This document shows positions 1 through 8,131 of a stretch of 64,000 nucleotides of DNA, one piece after another (within the stretch, counting starts at the first letter, position 1; each line of letters begins with the position of its first letter). Under the pieces are notes generated by a model. It had not been told where the DNA came from and made no database searches. It saw only the letters and a program-made list of their open reading frames with translations. The DNA lies in assembly GCF_030248535.1 (NCBI RefSeq), contig NZ_JAHGAJ010000008.1, forward strand, positions 1-64,000. Reading direction: 5' to 3'. Position numbers and translations under genes: made by a program. This stretch comes from Vibrio sp. D404a. Lineage in GTDB: Bacteria; Pseudomonadota; Gammaproteobacteria; Enterobacterales; Vibrionaceae.

Positions 1-2
1 CA

Positions 3-62
3 GGTCTAGGTCAGAACGATGTACCAGTGCTGTTTGATTACTTCACTAAGCTAGAGAAGTAA
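3..62 (+). CDS. C-terminal end of an upstream gene (partial)
   Basis: An open frame runs in from the left edge and ends at a TAA at 60-62, leaving only 19 residues (GLGQNDVPVLFDYFTKLEK). The pattern Gly-x-Gly-x-x-Asp followed by a hydrophobic helix resembles the C-terminus of 3-hydroxyisobutyrate/6-phosphogluconate dehydrogenase family proteins; the LtnD protein encoded at 47817-48725 has a comparable NAGFGQEDDSAVIKIFDG tail. That family call is a guess from a very short stretch; the presence of a gene end is better supported than its identity. Confidence 0.45.
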   Translation, partial: GLGQNDVPVLFDYFTKLEK

Positions 63-501
63 TACAAATAGACCCTGCTCATGAGGATTTTTTAGTGAAC
101 CTGATTTTTGTTCACTAACAACGTCAGTTGGCTAGGTGACCCTCGGCTTAAGAAGGGTCACTTAGTAATAAGCAGAATGCGTGCCAACTTTAAAACCATG
201 GTTTTTTGGGGTGATATCGCAAAAAGAACCCTCGAAATGACTCTCACAATGCAAAATGCAATTGCAAAATGCAACAAACCGCAATATGAATAGGAAATCA
301 ATTTCATTTGGCAGACTTAATTTGAGAATCAATCTGAGTTGCAGCAGTTATCGTTCAATTCGAAACTCGTACTTAGATGAGAGATTTTAACGTCAGCCAA
401 TGACAGGATAATGAAAGTGCAGTTTCTTGATTGCATATTCATACTTTTTTTACACCAAAGTTTGTATACTGCTGCAAACCATTTTTAACTCTCAGAGACA
501 A
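63..501. other. Intergenic region upstream of the DUF368 gene
   Basis: About 440 bases hold no convincing gene. A 61-codon open frame at 108-293 has no ribosome binding site and an unremarkable composition and was not accepted. The region holds a perfect inverted repeat at 92-118, a second hairpin at 136-161 (GTGACCCT and AGGGTCAC arms), and a short AT-rich run at 247-277 in which ATGCAA/TTGCAAA units repeat. Neither hairpin is followed by a U-tract. Confidence 0.5.
92..118. repeat. Perfect 9-bp inverted repeat
   Basis: TTAGTGAAC at 92-100 is followed after nine bases by its exact complement GTTCACTAA at 110-118. There is no run of T after the right arm, so an ordinary terminator is unlikely. 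The symmetry would suit the operator of a dimeric regulator, but no regulator gene is adjacent. Confidence 0.5.
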
Positions 502-1422
502 ATGAACTACTTAAGTACTTTTTTTAAAGGCATGGCGATGGGCGCAGCGGACGTTGTACCTGGCGTATCTGGTGGCACCATTGCTTTTATCACCGGCATT
601 TATGACACGCTTTTAGAAAGCATTCGTCGAATCAACCCTAGCGTTTTAGGTATTTGGAAGCGCGAAGGCTTTAAGGCTGCATTCAATCATATCAATGGCT
701 TTTTCCTGATTGCTCTGTTTGGTGGCGTATTCACAAGTATCGCAACTTTAGCAAAACTGATCTCATGGCTTCTCGTCGCGCACCCTGTGCCATTATGGTC
801 TTTCTTCTTCGGTCTTATCTTGGTCTCTGTGTTCCACATTCTCAAACAAGTTGAGAAGCGTGATGCAATACGTGGTCTGTTTTTACTGCTGGGAATCGCA
901 TTTGCCTACAGCATTACTGTACTTAAACCACTACATATGGAACCGACCAGCCTCAATGTGATGCTGGCAGGGGCGATTGCAATCTGTGCGATGATCCTTC
1001 CAGGTATCTCCGGCAGTTTCATTCTATTGCTTATCGGCATGTACACCCCAGTTCTTGCGGCAGTAAAGGGCTTTCAAATTGACATCCTACTGCTGTTTCT
1101 TTCTGGATGTGTGATTGGTCTTTTAAGCTTCTCTCACGTTCTTTCTTGGCTACTGCGTTCATTTAGAGACGTCACTTTAGTGTTCCTAACCGGTTTGATG
1201 ATTGGCACCCTGCCAAAAATCTGGCCTTGGAAAGAGACCGTCAGCTGGCGCACTAACTCTAAGGGTGAGCAAGTGCCATTGATTCAAGAGAATCTTTCTC
1301 CATTTGAATTTGAATCTATTACATCTCAGCCATCACAGTTGGTTCTAGCGGTCATCATGATGATGGCAGCGATTCTATTGGTACTTGGCCTAGAGAAATT
1401 CGCAGAGCGAAACGGTCATTAA
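502..1422 (+). CDS. popT: DUF368 family undecaprenyl-phosphate transporter (PopT-like)
   Basis: A 306-residue polytopic inner-membrane protein of the DUF368 family. The family signature is visible at the N-terminus (FKGMAMGAADVVPGVSGGT) and is echoed in the middle (AICAMILPGISGSFILLLIG), giving the usual internal two-fold repeat. DUF368 proteins, including one from Vibrio cholerae, have been shown to help return undecaprenyl phosphate, the lipid carrier for wall and glycan synthesis, across the membrane. The ATG at 502 was chosen over the frame opening at 427 because the upstream 25 codons are not family-like and the conserved N-terminus begins directly after it. A terminator follows at 1457-1486, so the gene is probably monocistronic. 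The family call is firm; the substrate is by homology. Confidence 0.88.
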   Translation: MNYLSTFFKGMAMGAADVVPGVSGGTIAFITGIYDTLLESIRRINPSVLGIWKREGFKAAFNHINGFFLIALFGGVFTSIATLAKLISWLLVAHPVPLWSFFFGLILVSVFHILKQVEKRDAIRGLFLLLGIAFAYSITVLKPLHMEPTSLNVMLAGAIAICAMILPGISGSFILLLIGMYTPVLAAVKGFQIDILLLFLSGCVIGLLSFSHVLSWLLRSFRDVTLVFLTGLMIGTLPKIWPWKETVSWRTNSKGEQVPLIQENLSPFEFESITSQPSQLVLAVIMMMAAILLVLGLEKFAERNGH

Positions 1423-1456
1423 CAGACCAGTAGCCAGAAATTAATAGAAGAACACC

Positions 1457-1486
1457 AAAAGCGAAGCAAGCAGCTTCGCTTTTTTG
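1457..1486 (+). terminator. Rho-independent terminator after popT
   Basis: AAAAGCGAAGC, a five-base loop and GCTTCGCTTTTTT form a strong stem with a T-run. Confidence 0.85.
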
Positions 1487-1639
1487 TATCTGGTTTGTAC
1501 AAAAATTAGATATCTCCTACGCAGCTTAATCACCACAACAAAGCTTCTACCCTCCGCACAAAATTGTTTTTTGATACAAGCACGTAATGAGCTTTGTGAT
1601 AACATCGCCTCCTCAATATAAGGAATGATGAGAGCCCCT

Positions 1640-2077
1640 ATGCACCCAGCACTTAAGGTTGCGATGGTAAGCGCCGCCCTGCTTGCCGGCTTCTTTGGCC
1701 CACAACTACTCGAGCAAGTTAATCACGCGCTAGACACTCAAACAGAGCAAGACATCAGTCAGTACTGTATGTTGAGTACACAAGAGTGCGCTCAAGACTC
1801 GGTCACCATGGTGTTTGAGCACGATACGGCTCAACCTCTGGTTCCTGCTACTCTGACCGTCACTTGGGATGACACCAGTTCTGACCAACTTCAATTATCA
1901 CTCAGTGGTTTAGAAATGGAGATGGGTACGGCGAGATTTCAATTACAGCGCACCGAAGGGAATACATTCCAAGGTGACGTCATTTTACCTGTGTGTACCA
2001 TGGATAAGATGACATGGCTCGGTGAATTAACCGACGGCAATAATACGGTACACCCAGCAATAAGGATGGAAAGATGA
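1640..2077 (+). CDS. Uncharacterised membrane-anchored protein of the SCO operon
   Basis: About 145 residues with an N-terminal hydrophobic anchor or signal (VAMVSAALLAGFFG) followed by a periplasmic-looking domain. Two Cys flank a loop (QYCMLSTQEC), another Cys lies near the end (PVCTMDK), and there is a Met-rich LEMEMG motif. No family was recognised. The stop overlaps the ATG of the SCO gene (ATGA at 2074-2077), so the two are translationally coupled, and a PCu(A)C copper chaperone follows. A role in copper handling or oxidase assembly is an inference from context and the Cys/Met content. The ATG at 1640 has a GAGAG element at a suitable distance; an in-frame ATG at 1625 is an alternative. 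Confidence 0.7.
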   Translation: MHPALKVAMVSAALLAGFFGPQLLEQVNHALDTQTEQDISQYCMLSTQECAQDSVTMVFEHDTAQPLVPATLTVTWDDTSSDQLQLSLSGLEMEMGTARFQLQRTEGNTFQGDVILPVCTMDKMTWLGELTDGNNTVHPAIRMER

Positions 2078-2664
2078 GTAAAAACTGGTCACTCGCATTA
2101 GTCGTTGCGTTCGTACTCGGGTTCGGGATCAAAACCTACCTTGATGAACAGAGTAAAGCTCAGATGCAATTAGAGAAAGAGCAACAGATCTCGGCCACCA
2201 CTCTGTTTGGTAAAGATAACCAACCCGTTGAGATCTTCGACGAAAATGATTCTCGAGTGCGCATTGTGTACTTTGGCTTCACACGCTGCCCAGACGTTTG
2301 CCCGACGTCACTAGCTATGTTGGCTGGCGCTCTGAATCAGCTTTCTGAAGATGAGGTAGCAAGCGTGCGCCCAATGTTTATCTCTTTAGACCCAGAGCGT
2401 GATGCCGCAGAAGCATCTTATGAATACGCACAGTACTTCCATCCGAATATGGAAGGATTAAGCGGTCCTCTTGATATCACAACAGCATTGGCTCATAACT
2501 ATGGCGTAATTTTCCGTAAGTCAGAACTAGAAGGCTCCGAGCTTAAGTACACGCTTGATCACAGCTCTTACTTCTACTTTTTGAAGCCTGATGGCACCTT
2601 GATTACTAAGGTTCCGCATACACTTACGCCAGCACCGATTGTTGATGCAATCAAAAAGCTATAG
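2074..2664 (+). CDS. SCO family copper metallochaperone/thiol-disulfide protein
   Basis: A 196-residue SCO1/SenC protein with an N-terminal membrane anchor and a thioredoxin fold. The copper-binding Cys pair is in FTRCPDVCPTS (C72, C76) and the conserved third ligand His is in YTLDHSS (H163). The family delivers copper to, or maintains thiols of, the CuA centre of cytochrome oxidases. It overlaps the preceding gene by four bases and is followed 57 bases later by a PCu(A)C chaperone, a partnership commonly seen in oxidase copper loading. All key residues are present and the length is normal. Confidence 0.92.
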   Translation: MSKNWSLALVVAFVLGFGIKTYLDEQSKAQMQLEKEQQISATTLFGKDNQPVEIFDENDSRVRIVYFGFTRCPDVCPTSLAMLAGALNQLSEDEVASVRPMFISLDPERDAAEASYEYAQYFHPNMEGLSGPLDITTALAHNYGVIFRKSELEGSELKYTLDHSSYFYFLKPDGTLITKVPHTLTPAPIVDAIKKL

Positions 2665-2721
2665 CGCCTAGTTATAACCGTTAACACGATTCAAATAGAT
2701 TGTTTAGGGAACCAAGAATTA

Positions 2722-3177
2722 ATGAAACTAAAAGCCCTCGCATTAGCAGGTATGCTGTTCTCTGGTGTTACTCAAGCAAGTGACGTGATGATTCATGACG
2801 CCTACGCACGCGCAATGCCCCCCTCCGCTGTGAATAGCGCTGTTTTTACCACTCTGATGAATCACAGCGATGCAACTCGCACGCTTGTCTCTGCCTCGAC
2901 ACCAGCAGCTGGGAAAGTAGAACTTCATGATGTCATCATGGAAGGTGAGGTCATGAAAATGCGTCAGGTGGAACATATTCAAATCCCAGCGCACGGCAGC
3001 ACAGAACTCAAACCGGGTAGCTTACACATCATGTTATTTGATTTAGCGGCTCATCTTGAAGAAGGCCAAAGCATCACTCTGACCCTCAACTACGCGAACG
3101 GCGACGCCCAAACTGTCGAAGTTCCTGTCAAAAAAGTGATGAGTGGTATGAAGAAAATGGATCACTCTCATCATTAA
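2722..3177 (+). CDS. Periplasmic copper chaperone PCu(A)C
   Basis: A 151-residue secreted protein with a signal peptide ending near GVTQA|SD. It carries the exact PCu(A)C copper-site spacing H-x10-M-x21-H-x-M, as H69, M80, H102 and M104. A His/Met-rich tail (MSGMKKMDHSHH) may add metal affinity. The family hands Cu(I) to the CuA site together with SCO proteins. It is the last gene of the operon, with a terminator at 3213-3244. Confidence 0.92.
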   Translation: MKLKALALAGMLFSGVTQASDVMIHDAYARAMPPSAVNSAVFTTLMNHSDATRTLVSASTPAAGKVELHDVIMEGEVMKMRQVEHIQIPAHGSTELKPGSLHIMLFDLAAHLEEGQSITLTLNYANGDAQTVEVPVKKVMSGMKKMDHSHH

Positions 3178-3212
3178 GCTAGAGTTTGAGTTCAATTTCG
3201 CATAATAATTGA

Positions 3213-3244
3213 CCATGACAGCTTCTAGTTGTCATGGTTTTTTG
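3213..3244 (+). terminator. Terminator of the copper-delivery operon
   Basis: CCATGACA and TGTCATGG arms with a nine-base loop, followed directly by TTTTTT. Confidence 0.88.
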
Positions 3245-3329
3245 TTAGAGTCGCCAAGCAATTTAGAGTCGAGTGAGATGACATTGCGTTATACTCACTA
3301 CTTTCAATAACTCACCAAGGAGAACGTCC

Positions 3330-3383
3330 ATGATTGTAATGAACCCACTAGCGCCCGTAGTAAAAGAAGCGTACTACTCGTAA
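3330..3383 (+). CDS. Possible 17-residue leader peptide upstream of rsgA
   Basis: The ATG at 3330 is preceded by an AAGGAG Shine-Dalgarno sequence eight bases upstream and opens a frame for MIVMNPLAPVVKEAYYS ending at TAA 3381-3383. A TATACT -10-like hexamer at 3290-3295 would place a start site just before it. The 240 bases between this ORF and rsgA fold into hairpins (3417-3442 and 3506-3543), and AACTTA at 3394-3399 can pair with TAAGTT at 3416-3421, competing with the first hairpin. Neither hairpin ends in a U-run. Small ORFs with strong initiation signals do arise by chance, so this is a candidate only. Confidence 0.4.
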   Translation: MIVMNPLAPVVKEAYYS

Positions 3384-3416
3384 GGCAATAACAACTTACT
3401 TTCCCTTACGACCAAT

Positions 3417-3442
3417 AAGTTACAACAAAGCATCTGTAACTT
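3417..3442 (+). repeat. Hairpin in the rsgA leader
   Basis: AAGTTACA at 3417-3424 pairs with TGTAACTT at 3435-3442 across a ten-base loop. The upstream AACTTA at 3394-3399 could pair with part of the left arm and form an alternative structure. Confidence 0.45.
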
Positions 3443-3505
3443 GTTATCCAGCACAGTGTAAACACCACTCACACTTGGCTGAAGAATCTGACATAACCTT
3501 CTTTT

Positions 3506-3543
3506 ACCCGGTTTGCGCTGCAGATAAGCACAAAACCCGGGGT
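3506..3543 (+). repeat. GC-rich hairpin in the rsgA leader
   Basis: ACCCGGTTTGCGCT is nearly complementary to AGCACAAAACCCGGGGT, giving an imperfect stem closed by ACCCGG/CCGGGT. No T-run follows, so it does not look like a terminator. Confidence 0.4.
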
Positions 3544-3629
3544 CCTATCTATTGAATTCGACCCATATTCTCATTTTTTGACATCGCAATTACGCCCAAC
3601 AGTCGCGGATTGTATGTCGAGGTATAGCA

Positions 3630-4697
3630 ATGAATTCTAAAAACGTATTTTCCGATCCAATTTCACTCTCGCAACTTGGATGGAAACCTATTTTTCAACA
3701 ACAGCTAACACTTGAAGATTACGAGCAAGAAAATTTCGCAGCACGAGTGATCGCGCATCACCGAAGCGGTTATACGCTTGCTTCGGAGCAAGGAGAAATC
3801 CATCTCGCGATTCACCATGCCCTACCCGCAATGACGATTGGCGACTGGGTGATACTCAAACCTAATCAACAATTCGAACGATTACTAGAGCGACAGTCTC
3901 TGTTCAGTCGCAAGGCTTCAGGCACTCGAGTAGCAGAGCAACTGATCTCGGCCAACGTTACGACCGTGTTCATCGTCGTATCCTTGAATCACGATTTCAA
4001 TCTAAGCCGCATTGAGCGTTACTTAGCATTGGCTAATGAAGCGAAAGTGGAACCTGTCATCGTCTTAACCAAAAAAGACTTATGTGATGACTCAGAGACC
4101 AAAGTAAGCCAGGTTCAGAGCCTAGATCCATTACTCATGATTGAAACCGTCAACGGCCTTGATTTGGACTCGGTTCAGGTTTTAGCACCTTGGTGCAAAT
4201 CTGGTACAACTGTCGCTTTGATGGGCTCATCAGGTGTAGGTAAGTCGACCATCGTCAACTCTTTGATGGCAGAGCAAGCACAAGCGACGAGCGGGATTCG
4301 TGAAGACGACAGTAAAGGTCGACACACGACCACATCACGTTCACTTCATTTGCTGAAAGACGGTGGTTTGCTGATTGATACTCCAGGAATGCGAGAGCTG
4401 CAACTTTCTGAGTGTGCCGAAGGTGTCAGTGAAACCTTTGCCGACATCGAAGAGTTTGCTACGAATTGTCGCTTCTCAGATTGCCAACATCAATCTGAAC
4501 CGGGATGCGCGATTCAACGAGCATTGGTAAGTGGCGAGTTAAGTGAGCGTAGGTTTAACAACTACCAGAAACTGCTCCGTGAGCAAGCGAGAAATAGCGC
4601 GACGTTGGCACAGAAACGAGCGAGCTTTAAGCAGCTAACTAAGATGTATCGCAGTGTGCAGAATGAAAGCCGTCATCGAAAACAGTTCGATGATTGA
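3630..4697 (+). CDS. rsgA: Ribosome small subunit biogenesis GTPase RsgA
   Basis: A 355-residue circularly permuted GTPase. The motif order is characteristic: G4 TKKD (147-150), then the P-loop GSSGVGKST (199-207), then G3 DTPG (250-253). An OB-type N-terminal domain precedes these, and a C-terminal zinc knuckle follows with C280, C285, H287 and C293. RsgA binds the 30S subunit and checks late maturation of the decoding centre. Vibrios usually carry an rsgA next to orn and psd, and neither is present here. This copy may therefore be a paralog; that rests on general knowledge of gene order. A long leader with a possible peptide lies upstream. Family assignment is firm. Confidence 0.9.
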   Translation: MNSKNVFSDPISLSQLGWKPIFQQQLTLEDYEQENFAARVIAHHRSGYTLASEQGEIHLAIHHALPAMTIGDWVILKPNQQFERLLERQSLFSRKASGTRVAEQLISANVTTVFIVVSLNHDFNLSRIERYLALANEAKVEPVIVLTKKDLCDDSETKVSQVQSLDPLLMIETVNGLDLDSVQVLAPWCKSGTTVALMGSSGVGKSTIVNSLMAEQAQATSGIREDDSKGRHTTTSRSLHLLKDGGLLIDTPGMRELQLSECAEGVSETFADIEEFATNCRFSDCQHQSEPGCAIQRALVSGELSERRFNNYQKLLREQARNSATLAQKRASFKQLTKMYRSVQNESRHRKQFDD

Positions 4698-4742
4698 TAT
4701 GCATACTTAGTCATTAAATAGCGAAAAAAGATAAAGCAACCT

Positions 4743-4778
4743 ATGCTGCCGGTGAGAGGTCGCTCGGCAGCATTTTTA
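4743..4778 (+). terminator. Terminator after rsgA
   Basis: ATGCTGCCG and CGGCAGCAT arms followed by TTTTT. Confidence 0.88.
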
Positions 4779-5080
4779 TATCCAAGATATCAATTCTGCA
4801 TACATAGTTTGCATAACCATTCCTTGCCAATCCCAACCACAGATACTTCAACTACATATCCATAGTTGTAAAGATTTATATCTTATCTTGCATACATAAC
4901 TTTAACAATTAGAGCCAAAACACCCACACAGCGCAAACAATCACACCAAAATGAAACTAATCCTAGACACTGAGTCTAATCAAGCTAATATGACCGCCCA
5001 TTCGACTAGTGTATAGTTCGAAATGGTTCCATTTTATAAAAGAAATATCACTATAATAAGTTAACAATTGCAGGTAATTT
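4779..5080. promoter_or_regulatory. AT-rich sstT upstream region with repeats
   Basis: About 300 bases without a gene. TGCATACATA occurs at 4797-4806 and again at 4889-4898, and an inverted repeat CAACTA/TAGTTG lies between them at 4849-4868. This would suit regulator sites for sstT, but no matching regulator was recognised. Confidence 0.35.
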
Positions 5081-6301
5081 ATGCAAAATCACAACATGTT
5101 CGCCCGCATCGCTCGTGGAAATCTTGTTCTACAGATCCTTGCTGGAATTGTATTCGGTGTCGTTCTCGCCATGTTCTCGCCTTCGGCGGCCCAAGATGCA
5201 GGTCTACTAGGTAGTCTGTTCGTAGGTGCGTTAAAAGCTGTAGCCCCAATTTTAGTATTCATTCTTGTTGCTGCTTCTATCGCTAACCAAAAGAAAGGTC
5301 AGCATACCCACATGCGTCCAATCATCGTGCTTTACTTGATTGGTACTTTCTCAGCTGCACTAACGGCTGTTGTTCTGAGCTTCATGTTCCCAACGACTCT
5401 AACTCTGGTTGCCGGTGCAGAAGGCGCAAACCCTCCTCAAGGCATCACAGAAGTTCTACAAACACTGCTATTCAAATTGGTTGATAACCCTGTCAATGCA
5501 CTGATGAACGCAAACTACATCGGTATCCTTGCATGGGCGATCGGTCTAGGCCTTGCTCTACACCACGCTTCAGCAACAACCAAAGCGGTATTCGAAGATC
5601 TAAGCCACAGTGTTTCACACATTGTTCGCTTCATTATTCGTCTAGCGCCTTTCGGTATCTTCGGTCTAGTATCTGCAACATTTGCGACAACCGGCTTCGA
5701 AGCGCTAGCAAGCTACGGTCAACTACTGGCTGTACTACTAAGCTCTATGCTGATCATCGCACTGGTTATTAACCCAATCATCGTATTTGTTAAGACTAAG
5801 CAGAACCCTTACCCACTGGTTCTTCAATGTCTACGTGAATCTGGTGTAACGGCATTCTTCACACGTTCAAGTGCAGCAAACATACCTGTAAACATGAACC
5901 TATGTAAGAAGCTTAACCTAGACGAAGATACTTACTCTGTATCTATCCCACTAGGCGCAACCATCAACATGGCTGGCGCAGCAATCACGATTACTGTTCT
6001 AACACTCGCTGCAGTGCACACTATGGGTATCCAAATCGATATCTTCACAGCAATCCTTCTTAGCCTTGTTGCTGCTGTATCTGCATGTGGTGCTTCTGGT
6101 GTTGCAGGTGGTTCTCTACTACTTATCCCACTAGCATGTGGCCTATTCGGTATCTCGAACGACGTAGCAATGCAAGTTGTCGCGGTAGGCTTCATCATCG
6201 GTGTGATTCAAGATTCAGCTGAAACAGCACTTAACAGCTCAACTGACGTAGTATTCACCGCTGCCGTTTGTAAAGCTGAGCAACAAAAATCAGACGCATA
6301 A
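5081..6301 (+). CDS. sstT: Na+-coupled serine/threonine symporter SstT
   Basis: A 406-residue inner-membrane transporter of the dicarboxylate/amino acid:cation symporter (SLC1-like) family. The substrate and sodium binding signature is visible as [14 protein letters not shown], followed by [15 protein letters not shown], a NMxGxA variant of the family NMDG motif. Length is close to the E. coli protein of 414 residues. It imports serine and threonine with sodium. It stands alone between terminators, preceded by a 300-base region with repeated elements. Confidence 0.93.
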   Translation: MQNHNMFARIARGNLVLQILAGIVFGVVLAMFSPSAAQDAGLLGSLFVGALKAVAPILVFILVAASIANQKKGQHTHMRPIIVLYLIGTFSAALTAVVLSFMFPTTLTLVAGAEGANPPQGITEVLQTLLFKLVDNPVNALMNANYIGILAWAIGLGLALHHASATTKAVFEDLSHSVSHIVRFIIRLAPFGIFGLVSATFATTGFEALASYGQLLAVLLSSMLIIALVINPIIVFVKTKQNPYPLVLQCLRESGVTAFFTRSSAANIPVNMNLCKKLNLDEDTYSVSIPLGATINMAGAAITITVLTLAAVHTMGIQIDIFTAILLSLVAAVSACGASGVAGGSLLLIPLACGLFGISNDVAMQVVAVGFIIGVIQDSAETALNSSTDVVFTAAVCKAEQQKSDA

Positions 6302-6320
6302 TCTGAAATTCAGATAGAGA

Positions 6321-6347
6321 AAGGGGTAGCCAATGGCTACCCCTTTT
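6321..6347. terminator. Bidirectional terminator between sstT and the Sel1 gene
   Basis: AAGGGGTAGCC and GGCTACCCCTT arms with T-tract on the plus side and a TTTC tract on the minus side. It separates two convergent genes. Confidence 0.85.
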
Positions 6348-6380
6348 TATTTGTGCGGTATATATCAACGCTTCTGTCTG

Positions 6381-7571
6381 TTAGCTCTTCCAATTAGGTT
6401 GAACCGTCGACTGACTGAAATCGAGCCCAGCGGCACCATCACTTTGCTTATTAGTTGACGCATCAAATGGAACTTGTGTGTAATCACTCACTTCTGCTCG
6501 ACTCTGCTCTGGCGTTAGCTCTTCTGTCACCTCTTCCGGCATCACCTCAAGCCCCTCTTCTGTTTTCTTCGGCACCGGCACTTTACGTTTATAAAGCTTA
6601 TTAAGCGCCTTGATAACCGAGTGCTTGGTTACCGCTTCTTGGGACAGCTTAGTCATAATAGGCTTGGTTAGTGCCTGCAAGCCCACGATCGAGTCAACGC
6701 CAAGGTTCCCTCCGACTTTGTCGCGAAGCGCCTTTGCAGGTTCATAGCCAAAGTGCGCAGATAAAAACAGCCAGATGTAAGCGATAGCATTGCCGTGCTC
6801 ACCGTGATCAATCCACGCTTCACCCGCATGGAACATGGCTTCGGTATTGTTCTTTTCTGCCGCTCTCTCTAACCAATAACAGCCTTGGCCGTGGTTTTTC
6901 TCCACACCTAAGCCGCTCAAGTAACTCAGACCCAACTTAATTTTCCCGTTGAGATCGTGCTTATCTGCCGCCATTCGAAACCACTCGACCGCGTTCTCTG
7001 GCGAGTAATCAGAGTTGTCTTTATCAAGGCACCAGTCGCCCATAAACAACATCGCTTCGGTGTGGCCACTGGTGGCTGCTTCCTCAATCAGAGCATAGCC
7101 TTTCGGTATATTTTTAGTGGTGCCACGGCCGTGGATCAAGGCTTGCCCCATGTTGAACTTAGCGTCGGAGTCGTTATCTAGCGCAGCAATCGCTAATTGC
7201 CAGAAGTTGGCTTGCTCTTTCAGAATCAAGTCTTCTTTGCGCTTCATACTCAACCGAACAATACCGTACATACCATTGACGTTGTCTTGTTGAGCAGCCT
7301 TTTCATACCAGTACAAAGCCTCTTTAATGTTGCTTCGCTCGGCTTCTTTAGCAAGATAAAGAATCGAAGGTATATGACCAGTTTCTGCTTTAAACAGGCG
7401 GTCTTTCTTCTCTTGCAGGCGCGCCTTTTCGATCGCCTTACGATAAGCGACCTCTCTTGCCTTGCGCTCTTGCTCTAGGCGCTGCTTTCTCAACGATAAT
7501 GAGATCAACCAAATGACGACCAGAATCAGAGAAAGTGCGGTTGCACCGATAGCGATGCCCATTGTGCTCAT
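6381..7571 (-). CDS. Membrane-anchored Sel1/TPR-repeat protein
   Basis: A 396-residue protein with one N-terminal membrane helix (IAIGATALSLILVVIWLIS), a charged coiled-coil-like stretch, and at least four Sel1-type repeats. Repeats are seen in ALYWYEKAAQQDNVNGMYGI, GYALIEEAATSGHTEAMLFM, AVEWFRMAADKHDLNGKIKL and GCYWLERAAEKNNTEAMFHA. A low-complexity acidic tail follows. Sel1 repeats bind proteins, so it is probably an envelope adaptor; the partner is unknown. It is transcribed alone and convergent with sstT. Confidence 0.8.
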   Translation of the reverse strand: MSTMGIAIGATALSLILVVIWLISLSLRKQRLEQERKAREVAYRKAIEKARLQEKKDRLFKAETGHIPSILYLAKEAERSNIKEALYWYEKAAQQDNVNGMYGIVRLSMKRKEDLILKEQANFWQLAIAALDNDSDAKFNMGQALIHGRGTTKNIPKGYALIEEAATSGHTEAMLFMGDWCLDKDNSDYSPENAVEWFRMAADKHDLNGKIKLGLSYLSGLGVEKNHGQGCYWLERAAEKNNTEAMFHAGEAWIDHGEHGNAIAYIWLFLSAHFGYEPAKALRDKVGGNLGVDSIVGLQALTKPIMTKLSQEAVTKHSVIKALNKLYKRKVPVPKKTEEGLEVMPEEVTEELTPEQSRAEVSDYTQVPFDASTNKQSDGAAGLDFSQSTVQPNWKS

Positions 7572-8061
7572 AACGTCTCAACTGTTTGCTATTCGACTAG
7601 TGTTTAACGGGAACGATACTAGGCGATAAATGATGATTGAATGACCGTAGAACGCAATCTGTTCATTAGCCCTAATGAGTTTAGTATCTCAGGAATCATG
7701 TGCCATAAGAAGCGAAACCAATGAACTCAGAATGAAATACTGTTAGCCGGTGTGATATTGATTCCATTATCAATATGGAGAAGGTCAATTCCCGTTTTGG
7801 AGATCAAATCATCACCGCAACCTGTGTTGTTATCATACCCACTTCGGTGGTGATTCCCTATTTATCATCACCAAAGTGTTACTGCGCTATCGTTTCGTTT
7901 GTCGGAAATCTGCTAGTTTCGATAGGTAAACCCCACACCCAGAGTGACACCGTAACTTTGCAGCCTATTAGTTTGTGGTGATTGACCTCAATTGAGCCTT
8001 TTTCCGACCAGTTTTACATTGTAAATCAGGGCACCAAAAACCCATCATAACCACCAAAAAC
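7572..8061. other. Gene-free region with a palindromic element
   Basis: About 490 bases separate the Sel1 gene from the lysR terminator. A 68-codon frame at 7775-7981 has no ribosome binding site and a composition unlike a protein, so it was not accepted. The clearest feature is an imperfect hairpin at 7840-7878, CACTTCGGTGGTGAT against ATCATCACCAAAGTG with a nine-base loop and two G:T-compatible mismatches. It is not followed by a T-run. It may be a dispersed intergenic palindrome. Confidence 0.4.
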
Positions 8062-8096
8062 AAAAAAGCGGCTTGAAACCAACGTCTCAAACCGCT
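8062..8096 (-). terminator. Terminator of the lysR gene
   Basis: Read on the minus strand, AGCGGTTTGAGAC pairs with GTTTCAAGCCGCT and is followed by TTTTT. Confidence 0.8.
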
Positions 8097-8131
8097 CAAA
8101 CTTATCGTTCTACATTATTTCGCGCTCTACG

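Noticed and set aside
108-293. Open frame of 61 codons in the first intergenic region
   Set aside because: It has no Shine-Dalgarno, spans the two inverted repeats, and its composition is not protein-like.
7775-7981. Open frame of 68 codons between the Sel1 and LysR genes
   Set aside because: No ribosome binding site; runs through the palindrome at 7840-7878 and has no recognisable domain.
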